Positions 49,776-59,592 are shown, counted from the stretch's first letter. The stretch is 64,000 nucleotides of DNA from Syntrophobacteraceae bacterium (GCA_018053185.1 JAGPLX010000004.1:1-64000), one strand, 5' to 3'. Program-made: numbers and translations. Notes: generated by a model not told the origin, from the letters alone.

Positions 49776-50918
49776 ACCATAACCCCTACTCGATGTTCCA
49801 CCCGATCATGTGAAGCGTTCTCATTTTCAAATCGGTGCTTGAAGAGGCCGTCCCGGGGCCTCACCTCCGTAGACCGGTCGGTAATGAGCAGGTGGGGGTA
49901 GAATAGATCCAAGGACCCATTCTACTGGTGAATACCGGGGCCGAAGCCGAAGGGAGGACGATCTCCGGGCTGGGAGAAAAAGCGAAAAACCGCTGGGTGA
50001 CTTTTCCTTCCGAAGCGCCATCGCACCCAGGCCGCCCGGAGGCGAACAGGCCGCCGTTCAAGATAAATCGGCAATGAGATCGCGCTTATGACTGAAAAAA
50101 ACAGGCCGCAAAAATAACAAGGGGCTCCCCTGCTCGTCAAGGGAAGACCGACCTCGGGAAAATAAGTGCCGAGTCCTCCTCGTGAAGGATTCGAAGCTGT
50201 TTCAGAAATAGGGACCCGTTGGCGAAATATCCTCCTTCGTATGCGTGGACCGGAGGGAGACGGATGCCGAAGAGAGTGAATATCAGCTCCAGGTGGTGAG
50301 AAATCAGGGCGAGGTTGGTCGATCGAGGGTGGAGACCGTTTTGGGATACAAAAGAGGAGGGTACCCGTTCATTCCCCATGCCTGGAGGAGATGGAGATGG
50401 GAAAATCGAAGGAGAAAAAGGATCGATCCTTGACAAGGAACGGATCATTCATTAGGGTATGGTGGATTCCAGGCCCTTGCCACAGGCAGGGCAACTCCTC
50501 ACAAACATAACTCCTTCGCCAGGTGGTGCACCCCAATTACAACAAGGCTCCGGTTTCCTGTGACCAGTGTGTCTAGGTAGGAAGAGCGAAGAAAGAGGTC
50601 GGTTCTCCAAATTCCTCCTCAATCCGAGAAGGCTTGCGGGAAACAAAGCAATTCCATCAGGGAGACCGCTCGAGTGAGGGGACGCGGTTGCGAACCCGAA
50701 AGAGGCTTCTTGCGTTTCCGAACCATGTTGTGGGAGAAGCGTCCTTTTCGCACCCATGAAGCGGCTCGAGGGGTTTCAGAGGGCGGAACAGGATGGACGG
50801 TTTCAATTGCCGCTCCTGGGTTCGGGGGGAGAACTCCGCTGGGTTCCTGATTTTGAAGGACGGTTGTTGGTTACGCTTCGCAGGTGACGGGTTTTTGGTA
50901 GAGAGAAAGGACAAGGAA
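49776..50918. other. Long region of low coding content
   Basis: About 1.1 kb with only short, unconvincing frames on both strands. A minus-strand frame ending near 50452 finishes with CPACGKGLESTIP, a zinc-ribbon-like tail that may be a gene remnant, but nothing upstream supports a full gene. A TTGACA at 50430-50435 has a poor -10 (TAGGGT) 17 bp on. Confidence 0.4.
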
Positions 50919-51341
50919 ATGCAGGTCGAGTATAAGAACATCGATCCCAAACTCGTGGTAAATGAAATACGCAATGGACGGTCTTTGGAATCGGTCCAGA
51001 AGCTCTTCGGGATCAAATTCAAAAGTGAGGTGCAGGACCTGTACCTGAGAGGATTGATGGAGCTGGGCGAAATTCCACGGGTGGATTTCAATAAGCACAA
51101 TTCCACCCGGCTGATATCTTCTCCGGAAGACCGTTCCATTGTTCGGCGTCGGGAGAAATACACCACCAAGCCGACCATGTTGATCAAGACTTCCAACTTC
51201 AGGACCATCGGCCAGAGCGGCAGCATCACCCTCAACAAAGCTTTGCTCATCGAACAACTGGGTTTCGAGGTCGGGGATTCTTTCGAGATTTACCGTGAGG
51301 AAGATCGAATCGTTTTGAAGAAGAGCACCAATCCTCATTAG
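50919..51341 (+). CDS. AbrB-like DNA-binding protein with N-terminal helical domain
   Basis: 140 residues from ATG 50919 (AAGGACAAGGA upstream). The N-terminal half, VVNEIRNGRSLESVQKLFG followed by EVQDLYLRGLMELGEIP, looks like a helix-turn-helix. The C-terminal half GQSGSITLNKALLIEQLGF then VGDSFEIYREEDRIVLKK is a clear AbrB/SpoVT-type swapped-hairpin strand pattern. Probable transcriptional regulator; no target is evident. The frame stays open further upstream but without a good SD. Confidence 0.72.
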   Translation: MQVEYKNIDPKLVVNEIRNGRSLESVQKLFGIKFKSEVQDLYLRGLMELGEIPRVDFNKHNSTRLISSPEDRSIVRRREKYTTKPTMLIKTSNFRTIGQSGSITLNKALLIEQLGFEVGDSFEIYREEDRIVLKKSTNPH

Positions 51342-51414
51342 AACTGTGCGTTTGACGAGTCCCTCGAACAACACACCCCGCCGAGATCCGCCTTTACTGA
51401 AAGGGTTGGGTTCC

Positions 51415-52056
51415 TTACTGACGAAGACGATTCAGCACGTGCAGAAAGCGCCACAGAGCCGTCAGGTTCGTGCCTACGGCCAGTGCGAGGAGAACCGTGA
51501 CCAGAGCGAGGTCCCGGGTCCAGTGACCGGTCTGTGCACCCGCAATCCAATTGACGCCGGGATTCAGGATCCCCGCCAGCCCGATGAGGATGATTCTTTC
51601 GCCGCGCTGAAAGGTCCCCACGAGACAGCGAACACCAAGACCTTCCGCCCGAGCACGGGTATAACTCACCATCAGGGATCCAAAGAGAATCAGGAGAAGG
51701 ATCAGGGAAAAAAAGGGGGTTGCTCCGCCTCCCCGGTAGAAATAACACCATATACCCAAGTAGATGATGAGTTCGGTATACCGATCGAGGACGGAATCGA
51801 GGAAGGCGCCGAACTTTTTCGGCTGGCCCAAAGCCCGGGCCAACGACCCATCCAGGGTGTCCAGGAGTCCGGTGAGTAAGGTCAAAATCCCCCCCCAAAA
51901 GGGATCGGAGGCAAAAGCAAGTCCCGCCAGCACGCTGGTAACCAGACCGAGCAGAGTGATATGATTGGGTGTGAGCCTCAAATGAACCAGTTTTGGAACC
52001 ATGTGGCGTTCCAGGAACCGATAATAGCTCACTTCCACGGGCGTGCCCTTGAGCAT
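51415..52056 (-). CDS. CDP-alcohol phosphatidyltransferase family protein
   Basis: 213 residues with about six membrane helices. The complete catalytic motif D-x2-D-G-x2-A-R-x8-G-x3-D-x3-D is at D66, D69, G70, A73, R74, G83, D87 and D91. Such enzymes transfer a phosphoalcohol from CDP to a second alcohol, for example in phosphatidylinositol-phosphate or phosphatidylglycerophosphate synthesis. The acceptor cannot be told from sequence. moeA lies 163 bp upstream on the same strand. Confidence 0.85.
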   Translation of the reverse strand: MLKGTPVEVSYYRFLERHMVPKLVHLRLTPNHITLLGLVTSVLAGLAFASDPFWGGILTLLTGLLDTLDGSLARALGQPKKFGAFLDSVLDRYTELIIYLGIWCYFYRGGGATPFFSLILLLILFGSLMVSYTRARAEGLGVRCLVGTFQRGERIILIGLAGILNPGVNWIAGAQTGHWTRDLALVTVLLALAVGTNLTALWRFLHVLNRLRQ

Positions 52057-52219
52057 AGGATCCTTTCGGTCAGGGTCTCTTCAGAAGGTCGTGGTTCCGG
52101 ATGCTGTGTGAAAGGCCATCCGCGAACGGGAGGCCGATCGGTGGGACCGTCCTCCTGCCCCTCTCCCCATTTCGTACCTCAAGGGGCCTGTTTTCCCGCA
52201 ACAGCTCAGGCATACCCTC

Positions 52220-53464
52220 TCACCGATCGACTGTATCGGCCCATTGGAGGGCCAGGCATGGAAGATCGTGTACGCGTACCCGGACACTCCCTCCTGCGGG
52301 TACTTCTACCACATCAGGTCCCAAAAGCGTATAGGCAAAGTGATCCCGCACGAGTTCGAACATGGAAGGCAATCCCTCCACGGCAGGTTTGAAGACAACG
52401 GCACTCTCCCGGAGGAACAGCGTTCCCCTGATCCCCTTGTGGAATCCTTTCCTTTTCCTGATGATATGAGATGTGCGGCCCGGAAGCTCGAAATGGGAGG
52501 GCGATTGAATTCCCAGCCTTTTCCAGAGCATGGGAGCAATCAACTCCTGGAAAATGAATTGGGCCGCCCAGGGGTTTCCGGGCAGGCCCCAGAAGACACT
52601 GGCACCCCGGCTTCCCATGGAGGCGTTCTTCCCGGGAGAGACATTGAGCTCGCGAAAAAGGGCCTCCACCCCCAGAAGCTTCCAAGCCTTCGAAACACAA
52701 TCCCTTTCTCCTTGACCGGTCCCGCCTGTGGTGATGAGAATATCAGCTTTGACCTCTTCCAGAAAGGAAGCGATGGTATGGGGATCGTCCCGACTGACTC
52801 CCAGGTGAATCACTTCGGCTCCGTTCAGGGTTGCCAGCCAGCCCAGGAGGTAACGACTGTTGCAAAAGATCGTGGAACCCTCGGCAGGCTGCCCCAATTC
52901 TATGATTTCATCTCCCGTGGCCAGCACGGCTACCACGGGGCGCCGGAAAACCGGCAGGCGCGCGATACCCATGGCCACCAGCATGGCCAGCCTCGAAGGG
53001 GTGAGAAAAGAGCCTTTCAGTAGGAGTAGCTCTCCTTGCAAAATATCACTTCCTGCCGGGAGTATCCCCCTGCCGGCGGGCACTGTCCGACGGATTTCGA
53101 GACAATTTCCGGCCCCTAGGACTTCTTCTTCCGGAACCACGGCATCGGTGCCCCTGGGAGGGCAGGCACCCGTGAGGATCCGGATGCATTGGCCCCCAGC
53201 TACCGATTTGTCGTGCGAATCCGCCGCAGTGAGAATGCCCGGGAGAAGATCGAGCTGAATGGGAAAGCTCGCCCGTGCAGCCACGGTGTCTTCGCTGCAC
53301 AGAGCGTAACCATCGAAGCGGGAGCGAGGTCGAGAAGGCAAACTCCGGACCGCCCGTATATCCTCGGCCAGTACTCTGCCCAAGGCACCATCCAGCCCGA
53401 CCCACTCTACCCCGGCACCGTGAGCCAGCTGAAGTGTCAATTCCCTTGCTTTTTCCAGTTCCAT
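52220..53464 (-). CDS. moeA: Molybdopterin molybdenumtransferase MoeA
   Basis: 414 residues. MoeA inserts molybdate (or tungstate) into adenylylated molybdopterin. Blocks: SRFDGYAL, GGQCIRILTGACPPRGTDAV, VVAVLATGDEIIE, ILITTGGTGQGERDCV and VFWGLPGNPWAAQFIF. Two catalytic-loop positions differ slightly from E. coli (GGTGQGERD rather than GGTSVGEKD), a variation common in this group. It overlaps the mobA 3-prime end by 28 bp in an operon mobB-mobA-moeA. Confidence 0.92.
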   Translation of the reverse strand: MELEKARELTLQLAHGAGVEWVGLDGALGRVLAEDIRAVRSLPSRPRSRFDGYALCSEDTVAARASFPIQLDLLPGILTAADSHDKSVAGGQCIRILTGACPPRGTDAVVPEEEVLGAGNCLEIRRTVPAGRGILPAGSDILQGELLLLKGSFLTPSRLAMLVAMGIARLPVFRRPVVAVLATGDEIIELGQPAEGSTIFCNSRYLLGWLATLNGAEVIHLGVSRDDPHTIASFLEEVKADILITTGGTGQGERDCVSKAWKLLGVEALFRELNVSPGKNASMGSRGASVFWGLPGNPWAAQFIFQELIAPMLWKRLGIQSPSHFELPGRTSHIIRKRKGFHKGIRGTLFLRESAVVFKPAVEGLPSMFELVRDHFAYTLLGPDVVEVPAGGSVRVRVHDLPCLALQWADTVDR

Positions 53465-54030
53465 TCCAGGGCTGCCAATTCTTCGGGGGTGTTTGCGTTC
53501 TTAAAGCTGAGACCATCGGGGTCCACCGCCTTCCACTCGATTTCTTGCAGGAATCGAACCCTTACCTGGCGGTAAAAGGTGAAGGCCTTTCTGTCGGAGC
53601 CTTCGAGCGCCCTGGTTACGGCGGGAAGGCAGCGCCGACGGTAAAGGGCCAGGAGCGGTTCATATCGTTCATGATGTACCGGGACCACAGCATCATGGTC
53701 TTCCTTCAACCCAATCATTAGGGTCAGGACCTCTGGCACCAGAATCGGCATATCCGCCGCCTTGATGAACACCCATTCATGTGGGCTAAACCATAAGGCC
53801 GTGCAAATCCCCCCCAGGGGGCCCTGATGGGGAACGAGATCTCTCAGGAGGAATGTGTTCACTCCCACATAGTCCGTGAGGTTATTGGCGACTACAAAGA
53901 TCGGATCGCAGTGGGGAGCGAGGGCGGCCACACTCCGGTCGATGAGCCGCACCCCGTCAAAGAGCTCCATCGCCTTGTTTCTACCGTAGCGCAGGCTTTT
54001 GCCGCCGGCCAGAATGGCCCCCGTAATCAT
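53437..54030 (-). CDS. mobA: Molybdenum cofactor guanylyltransferase MobA
   Basis: 197 residues beginning directly after the mobB stop. The nucleotidyltransferase signature LAGGKSLRYGRNKA is at residues 7-20, and KAADMPIL and VVPVHHERYEPLLALY follow. MobA adds GMP to Mo-molybdopterin to make MGD, needed by DMSO-reductase-family enzymes such as formate dehydrogenases. Confidence 0.93.
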   Translation of the reverse strand: MITGAILAGGKSLRYGRNKAMELFDGVRLIDRSVAALAPHCDPIFVVANNLTDYVGVNTFLLRDLVPHQGPLGGICTALWFSPHEWVFIKAADMPILVPEVLTLMIGLKEDHDAVVPVHHERYEPLLALYRRRCLPAVTRALEGSDRKAFTFYRQVRVRFLQEIEWKAVDPDGLSFKNANTPEELAALEWNWKKQGN

Positions 54031-54687
54031 CTATCGATCCTCGATCCGGAGGTGGATGTCCACCGTCGAGGGATGGTCCCAGCCCTTCAGATTGGACAGC
54101 ATTCCCCGGAGGACTCCCACAACGATATCCCGCACAAAATCGTTCATGGGCAGTCGCCTCCCGTCCAGTTGGACGAGGATCCGGTGTTTCTTCCGATGCT
54201 TCAGAAACCGTTCCTCGATGAAATCCGCCACCTTGTCCGCCTCGTGAAAGCCGAACCTTGGGACTTCCACCCTCGATGGATCGTCGGTGACCAGTGCCAC
54301 CAGGTGATCTTTCCGGGTGCAAATGGGTTTTGCCTCGATTCCGGATCGGAAAACCTCGATTTTAGGAAAATCGGATTGCCTGTAGCCTTCCGTCAAAAGG
54401 ATATCTTCTCGCCAGAAGAACCGAGCCGCCACTTCCTCCGGGGAAAGCTCCCCGGCAAGCCGGCGGATGGTCGCCACCTGGTCGGGGGATACAATCGCAA
54501 TGGCTTGAGCGCCTGCCTGTCGGAGGCGATAGGTATCTTTGCCTTCATGGTCCATCTCGAAGCCATGGGAGCCGTGTTTGAGACATCCCACCCGGTAACC
54601 TCTTTTTGTCAGCTCGGGGATCAATTTTTCCAGAAAAGTCGTCTTTCCCGCATTGGACGCGCCTACGACACACACGATGGGCAACAT
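54031..54687 (-). CDS. mobB: Molybdopterin-guanine dinucleotide biosynthesis adaptor MobB
   Basis: 218 residues. P-loop GASNAGKTT (residues 9-17), then VGCLKHGSHGFEMDHEGKDT and the DILLTEGYRQSDFPKIEV block. MobB is a GTP-binding helper of MobA. The C-terminal part beyond residue 165 (VQLDGRRLPMNDFVRDIVVG and on) is an extension not in E. coli MobB but recurrent in anaerobes. It is the first gene of mobB-mobA-moeA. Confidence 0.9.
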   Translation of the reverse strand: MLPIVCVVGASNAGKTTFLEKLIPELTKRGYRVGCLKHGSHGFEMDHEGKDTYRLRQAGAQAIAIVSPDQVATIRRLAGELSPEEVAARFFWREDILLTEGYRQSDFPKIEVFRSGIEAKPICTRKDHLVALVTDDPSRVEVPRFGFHEADKVADFIEERFLKHRKKHRILVQLDGRRLPMNDFVRDIVVGVLRGMLSNLKGWDHPSTVDIHLRIEDR

Positions 54688-54838
54688 GACCTTCCTCTTT
54701 TTGTAGTGGTTCCACCGGCCCCCATCGACCTACGGAGGGGGCAACGACGACCCTGTGCCGCCAACTGTGGAGCGGAAGTCCTGGATGACGCCCGTCTGGC
54801 CCCATTCCGACGGGTCCGGGACCGGGGTTTGTTGAATA

Positions 54839-56299
54839 CTAATAGCACAGGTAAATCGTCTTGAGTTCCGTGTATTCCTCTACCCCGACATGAGCCCTTT
54901 CCCGTCCCAATCCGCTTTGCTTCATTCCCCCAAATGGTGCCTCGGGGTAGGCCGGGTGGATTCGGTTGACCCAGACGCTTCCGGCCTGGATTCGGTTAGC
55001 CCATTCGATGGCATTCCCCAAATCCCCGGTGAAAAGATAGGCGGCCAGACCATAGGGGGTGGAGTTGGCCTGGCTGATTGCCGTTTCGATGTCGTCAAAG
55101 CGACCGAGCAGGACAATGGGTCCGAACACGTCCTCCCGGAGGATCTGCATGGAGGGCTCGATCTCCGTCAAGACGGTGGGCGCGTAGAAAAACCCCGGCC
55201 GATCGAGGGTATGGCCTCCCAGGGCCAGCTTTGCCCCCTCTTTGACGGCGCCGGCGACCTGATCCCGGACCTTGGCAAAAAGCTCGCGGTTGTTCAGGGG
55301 ACCTAATTCCACATTGGGGTCTCTTGCAGGTCCGACTCGATACCTGGATGCCCGGGTGACGAATTGTTTTACAAAGTCTTCGTAGATCCTCGAGTCTACA
55401 AGGATTTGACTGGGGCGGTAACAGTATTGACCACTGTTCTTCAGGCTTTGAGATACCAGAACATCCAGAAAGGCAGGCCAGTCGGCATCATGACACACAA
55501 AGGCCGGACAATGGCCTCCAAGCTCCAGAATCACCTTGCGAACCCACTTGGCACTCGCCGCCTGCACCTGTTTGCCTACCTCGAGGCTGCCGGTGAAGCT
55601 GATCAACCCCGGAATGGGATGGTCCAGAAGGAAGGGTCCTACTTCAGATCCGGGACCCGTGACAACATTGAACACCCCTGGAGGGAACCCGACTTCCATC
55701 GCTATTTTGGCCAGCTCGAGGGTGCTGAGGGGGGCATGTTCATCGGGTTTCACAACGACCGTACAGCCGACCCCCAGGGCTGGAGCGACTTTGCAGGCGA
55801 GCGTGCTCAAGGGATAGTTGAAAGGAGTGATGGCCACCACCACGCCCACCGGCACTCTCACGATGAGAACCTGCTCCCTTGGATAGCCCCGGAGCGGCAT
55901 CTGTCCGACGAGCCGCAGGCTTTCTTCCGCGAAGAAATCCACCAAAGCGGCCGTGCGCAGGGCTTCTTCCCTGGCGCTCCGGATGGGTTTTCCCACCTCG
56001 TTGCAGAGAAGGAGGGAAAGAAGCTCTTCTTCTTCCCGGATCCTGGCGGCAAATTTGTGAAGAAGTTCCGCCCTTTCCAGGCTCGGCAGACATCGCCATG
56101 AAGGAAGGCTTTCCTGTGCCCCTTCCAAAGCCAGGTAGACCATGGACCGATCAGCGATGGTGACTTGGGCGAGAATTTCGCCCGTGGAAGGATTAAAAAC
56201 GGGGTGACGATCACGCCCCGTCTTCCATTGACCATTGATAAGACATCCGAGGGATTCTGTCGGAGGATGCTCCAAGACCTCTCTCCACCTATGTTGCAA
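54839..56299 (-). CDS. NAD(P)-dependent aldehyde dehydrogenase
   Basis: 486 residues from a TTG start at 56299 with GGGAGG upstream; a promoter-like TTGACA with CATAGT 18 bp on lies just before it on the minus strand. ALDH-superfamily motifs: ITPFNYPLSTLACKVAPAL, the general-base glutamate in LELGGHCPAFV, the nucleophile cysteine in SGQYCYRPSQ, and REDVFGPIVLLGRFD. Oxidises an aldehyde to the acid; substrate unknown. Closest in style to lactaldehyde or succinate-semialdehyde dehydrogenases. Confidence 0.9.
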   Translation of the reverse strand: MQHRWREVLEHPPTESLGCLINGQWKTGRDRHPVFNPSTGEILAQVTIADRSMVYLALEGAQESLPSWRCLPSLERAELLHKFAARIREEEELLSLLLCNEVGKPIRSAREEALRTAALVDFFAEESLRLVGQMPLRGYPREQVLIVRVPVGVVVAITPFNYPLSTLACKVAPALGVGCTVVVKPDEHAPLSTLELAKIAMEVGFPPGVFNVVTGPGSEVGPFLLDHPIPGLISFTGSLEVGKQVQAASAKWVRKVILELGGHCPAFVCHDADWPAFLDVLVSQSLKNSGQYCYRPSQILVDSRIYEDFVKQFVTRASRYRVGPARDPNVELGPLNNRELFAKVRDQVAGAVKEGAKLALGGHTLDRPGFFYAPTVLTEIEPSMQILREDVFGPIVLLGRFDDIETAISQANSTPYGLAAYLFTGDLGNAIEWANRIQAGSVWVNRIHPAYPEAPFGGMKQSGLGRERAHVGVEEYTELKTIYLCY

Positions 56300-56528
56300 G
56301 CGACTTGAACCTCCCTTACTATGTCACAGCATTCGCCCGACTGTCAACGCGCTGCAGACTTCGTTTCCAGGTTTTTTGGTTTCCTGATGTTTCATAACTC
56401 GCACGCCTGCCGGGTCAACCTGTGTCCGTTCTTCGAGAGGGGCCGAGCCGTCGGGGCGGTGATGGAAGACGACCCGGCCGGACCGGCTGCTCCTGCCTCG
56501 GCTTAGTGTGGTCACAATTCCTCCCTGG

Positions 56529-56557
56529 TTGAATTGCCTCCACTGTGGTGCTATGGT
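56529..56557 (+). promoter_or_regulatory. Possible sigma-70 promoter of lgt
   Basis: TTGAAT (56529-56534) and TATGGT (56552-56557) are separated by 17 bp; transcription would start near 56564, about 32 bp before the lgt ATG. The 56300-56528 stretch holds no gene I can support. Confidence 0.4.
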
Positions 56558-56595
56558 GGCAGGGCAAAGGTGTATGGGAGAAGTGTAAACCGACG

Positions 56596-57399
56596 ATGAT
56601 TCCTTATCCGCAAATCAATCCCGACCTCATCACCATCGGGCCCGTCCATGTTCGATGGTACGGGGTCATGTACGTCCTCGGCTTTCTCGGGGCATATGTG
56701 TTCATCCAGAGACAGGAGCGGTCCCGGCAGATCGGCTTGACGGGAGTTGTGGTCCAGGACCTGGTGTTCTATCTGGCCATCGGCGTGATCGTGGGAGCTC
56801 GATTGGGATACATTCTTTTCTATCAATATCATGCGTATCTTTTCTACCTGGAAAATCCCCTTGAAATCATCGCTACCTGGCGGGGCGGCATGTCCTTTCA
56901 CGGGGGCCTCGTGGGGGCCGTGCTTGCCGCTTTCCTCTTCTGCCGGCGAAGAAGGCTCCCCTTCTGGGTGGTTGCCGACAGCACGGCGGTCACGGTCCCC
57001 ATTGGGTTGGGCCTGGGACGGATCGGCAATTTCATCAATGCCGAATTACCGGGGCGGGTCACCGACGTACCCTGGGCAATGGTTTTTCCGGGAGGAGGTC
57101 CCATGCCTCGTCACCCTTCCCAGCTCTACGAGGCATTGATGGAAGGTCCCGTACTTTTTCTTCTTCTCTGGACACTTCGTAAGAGAGAGTTTCGAGACGG
57201 GATGATGGTCGCGTTCTTTCTTGTTTTTTACGGCATTTTCCGGTTCTTCCTCGAGTTCTTCCGGGAACCGGACCCCCAGATCGGTTTCGTCGCGGGCCTT
57301 TTCACGATGGGACAGGTCCTGTGCCTCATCATGATTGCCGCCGGGGTCCTGCTGGCGGCCTTTCTTTCCCGGAGGACCCCCGGGGCGGGACAGGGATGA
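56596..57399 (+). CDS. lgt: Prolipoprotein diacylglyceryl transferase Lgt
   Basis: 267 residues from ATG 56596. Seven-helix inner-membrane enzyme that transfers diacylglycerol to the lipobox cysteine of prolipoproteins. The Lgt signature GRIGNFINAELPGR is intact, as are WRGGMSFHGGLVG and the RHPSQLYEA motif. Several lipoproteins encoded in this window would be its substrates. The downstream CoA-transferase gene starts 29 bp later. Confidence 0.95.
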   Translation: MIPYPQINPDLITIGPVHVRWYGVMYVLGFLGAYVFIQRQERSRQIGLTGVVVQDLVFYLAIGVIVGARLGYILFYQYHAYLFYLENPLEIIATWRGGMSFHGGLVGAVLAAFLFCRRRRLPFWVVADSTAVTVPIGLGLGRIGNFINAELPGRVTDVPWAMVFPGGGPMPRHPSQLYEALMEGPVLFLLLWTLRKREFRDGMMVAFFLVFYGIFRFFLEFFREPDPQIGFVAGLFTMGQVLCLIMIAAGVLLAAFLSRRTPGAGQG

Positions 57400-57428
57400 G
57401 ATTTTGAGTCCCCCAAGAGGACGATACA

Positions 57429-59360
57429 ATGGTGGAGATTTCTGCCCAGGATAAGATTTTTGAACGGGAAGATTCGACGGCTCGGCCGTGGCAGTCTATT
57501 TACCATGAAAGGACGACCACGGCTGCCAAAGCCCTGCGCAAAATCAAGCGAGGGAACCGCATTTTCATCGGTTCCGGGTGCGGGGAACCTCAACACCTTG
57601 TGCGCACACTCGAGGAGATTGTCCCGCTCTTGGCCGATGTGGAAATCCTGCATATTCTGAGCGTCGGACGAAGTGGATACACCGAGGCGAGCTTCTTCGA
57701 CAAATGCCGGCTGAAATCATTCTTTGTGGCAGTCGCCAGCAGGGAGGCCGTGGCCGAGGGGCGGGCCGACTATACACCCATCAACCTGGGAGATATTCCA
57801 GCTCTTTTTCGAAGTGGTGCCGAGCACGTGGACGTGGCGCTCATCCAGGTGTCGCCCCCCGATCGCCACGGGTTTTCGAGTTACGGCATTTCAGTGGACA
57901 TTGTCAAGGCAGCCACGGAAAGCGCCAAGTATGTCATTGCGCAAGTCAACCCTCGCATGCCCAGAACCCTGGGCGACTCCTTCATCCACATTCGAGACAT
58001 CGACGCCGTCGTGGAATACGAAGAACCCCTTCTCGAGGTAGGCCAGCCCTTCATGAACCCGATTGCCGAGGACATCGGCAAGCATACGGCCAGATTGATC
58101 GAGGACGGTTCCACCATCCGAGTGGGAGTTGGGAGTATTTCCACGGCCGTTCTCTATGCTCTTCATGACAAGAAGGATTTGGGGGTCCACGCGGACATGC
58201 TGACGGATGCCTACCTCTACCTGGTCAAAAAGGGGGTCATCACCAATGCCCGGAAGACCCTTCATCACGGCAAAATCGTGGCCAGTTTCTGCCTGGGTTC
58301 CCGGGAGCTCTATGACTTCGTCCACAACAATCCCATGGTGGCGATGTATCCCATCGATTACACAAACAATTACATGGTGATTTCGGAGAATGACAAGATG
58401 GTGTCCATCAACTCGGCCCTGGAAGTGGACCTCACGGGCCAGGTATGTGCCGATTCCGTCGGCTATGAGATCTACAGCGGCGTGGGAGGGACGATCGACT
58501 TTCTCCGTGGTGCCATGCAGTCATACAGGGGCAAAGCCATTCTTGTTCTTCCATCCACGACCCTGGACGGTCAGAAGTCCAGGATCGTCCGGTCCCTGAC
58601 GGAGGGGAGCGGGGTTGTGACCACCCGGGGCGGCGTCCAGTACGTGGTCACCGAATACGGCATCGCTCAATTGCACGGAAAGAGCATCCGTGACCGGGCA
58701 CTGGCTCTCATCGGAATCGCTCACCCCGACTTCCGGGAAGAATTGATGCGGGCAGCCTATGAATTCAACTATCTCCACGAGGACGTTTTGCGCGTCATCG
58801 CCCCCAAAGCCGTGTACCCAGTTGAATATGAGCGAATCCAGGTCTTCGATGGGGACCTGGCTGTCTGTTTCAGGCCTGCAAAACCTACCGACGAGCGGGC
58901 TCTCAAGGAGTTTTTTTATTCTCTGCCCAAGGACGAGGCCTACGTTCGTTTTTTGTCCAACATGAGGGTCTATCCCCACTATGACGTCCAGGGCATGGTG
59001 AATATCGACTACGATCGCGAAATGACCCTGTTTGGTCTCGTCGGAGAAATAGACGCGGAGAGAATCATTGCCATTGCGCGCTACCAGGTCAAGGAAGAAA
59101 ACCTCACGGCGGAGATCGACTTTGCGGTCCACCCGGATTTTGGGAGAAAAGGGGTTGCGTCCTTCCTTGTACACCACCTGACGGACATTGCCCGCAGTAA
59201 AAAGATTGGCAGGCTTGTTGCCTACAGCTCCGTCGGAAATGAGAAGGTGCTGGGGGTCTTTCAGAAACTGGGGTACCTCATGGAGGCATCCTTTTCCAAG
59301 GGAGTATACGAGATCCGGGTGGATCTCACCCAAGAAGCGGATGTGTGCCTGACAAATTGA
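57429..59360 (+). CDS. Acetyl-CoA hydrolase/transferase fused to a GNAT acetyltransferase
   Basis: 643 residues. Residues about 30-460 resemble Cat1-type acetyl-CoA hydrolase/CoA-transferase: FIGSGCGEPQHLV, SPPDRHGFSSYGISVD, VGVGSISTAVLYAL, and GGTIDFLRGAMQS plus TRGGVQYVVTEYGIAQLHGK. After RPAKPTDERALKEFFYSL (about 488) comes a GNAT domain with AEIDFAVHPDFGRKGVASFL, the acetyl-CoA pyrophosphate loop. The fusion suggests CoA-ester chemistry coupled to acetylation of a protein or small molecule. Probably co-transcribed with lgt by spacing only. Confidence 0.88.
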   Translation: MVEISAQDKIFEREDSTARPWQSIYHERTTTAAKALRKIKRGNRIFIGSGCGEPQHLVRTLEEIVPLLADVEILHILSVGRSGYTEASFFDKCRLKSFFVAVASREAVAEGRADYTPINLGDIPALFRSGAEHVDVALIQVSPPDRHGFSSYGISVDIVKAATESAKYVIAQVNPRMPRTLGDSFIHIRDIDAVVEYEEPLLEVGQPFMNPIAEDIGKHTARLIEDGSTIRVGVGSISTAVLYALHDKKDLGVHADMLTDAYLYLVKKGVITNARKTLHHGKIVASFCLGSRELYDFVHNNPMVAMYPIDYTNNYMVISENDKMVSINSALEVDLTGQVCADSVGYEIYSGVGGTIDFLRGAMQSYRGKAILVLPSTTLDGQKSRIVRSLTEGSGVVTTRGGVQYVVTEYGIAQLHGKSIRDRALALIGIAHPDFREELMRAAYEFNYLHEDVLRVIAPKAVYPVEYERIQVFDGDLAVCFRPAKPTDERALKEFFYSLPKDEAYVRFLSNMRVYPHYDVQGMVNIDYDREMTLFGLVGEIDAERIIAIARYQVKEENLTAEIDFAVHPDFGRKGVASFLVHHLTDIARSKKIGRLVAYSSVGNEKVLGVFQKLGYLMEASFSKGVYEIRVDLTQEADVCLTN

Positions 59361-59565
59361 CGGATGGGTCGACCTCTCTCGAGTGCCCTGTTTTGAAGAG
59401 GCTCATTTTGCTCAGGTTGGGTTTCATTTAGGATTCGTGAGAGTCAAAGGCATACAGCCACACAGGGGCGTGGAGGGATGCCGGAGAACTCCCCTGGAAT
59501 CTTTGAACCCGTTTGTAAGGGATTCGATCCTGTCGGGATTGTGGTTGAGGCGAACATCGGGACGA

Positions 59566-59592
59566 CGGGTCCGGCAAAAGAAAGCGGACCCG
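59566..59592. terminator. Hairpin between convergent genes
   Basis: CGGGTCCG and CGGACCCG form a perfect 8-bp stem with an 11-nt loop in the 277-bp gap between the CoA-transferase fusion and the convergent SYLF gene. No T-tract. Otherwise the gap holds nothing recognisable. Confidence 0.4.
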
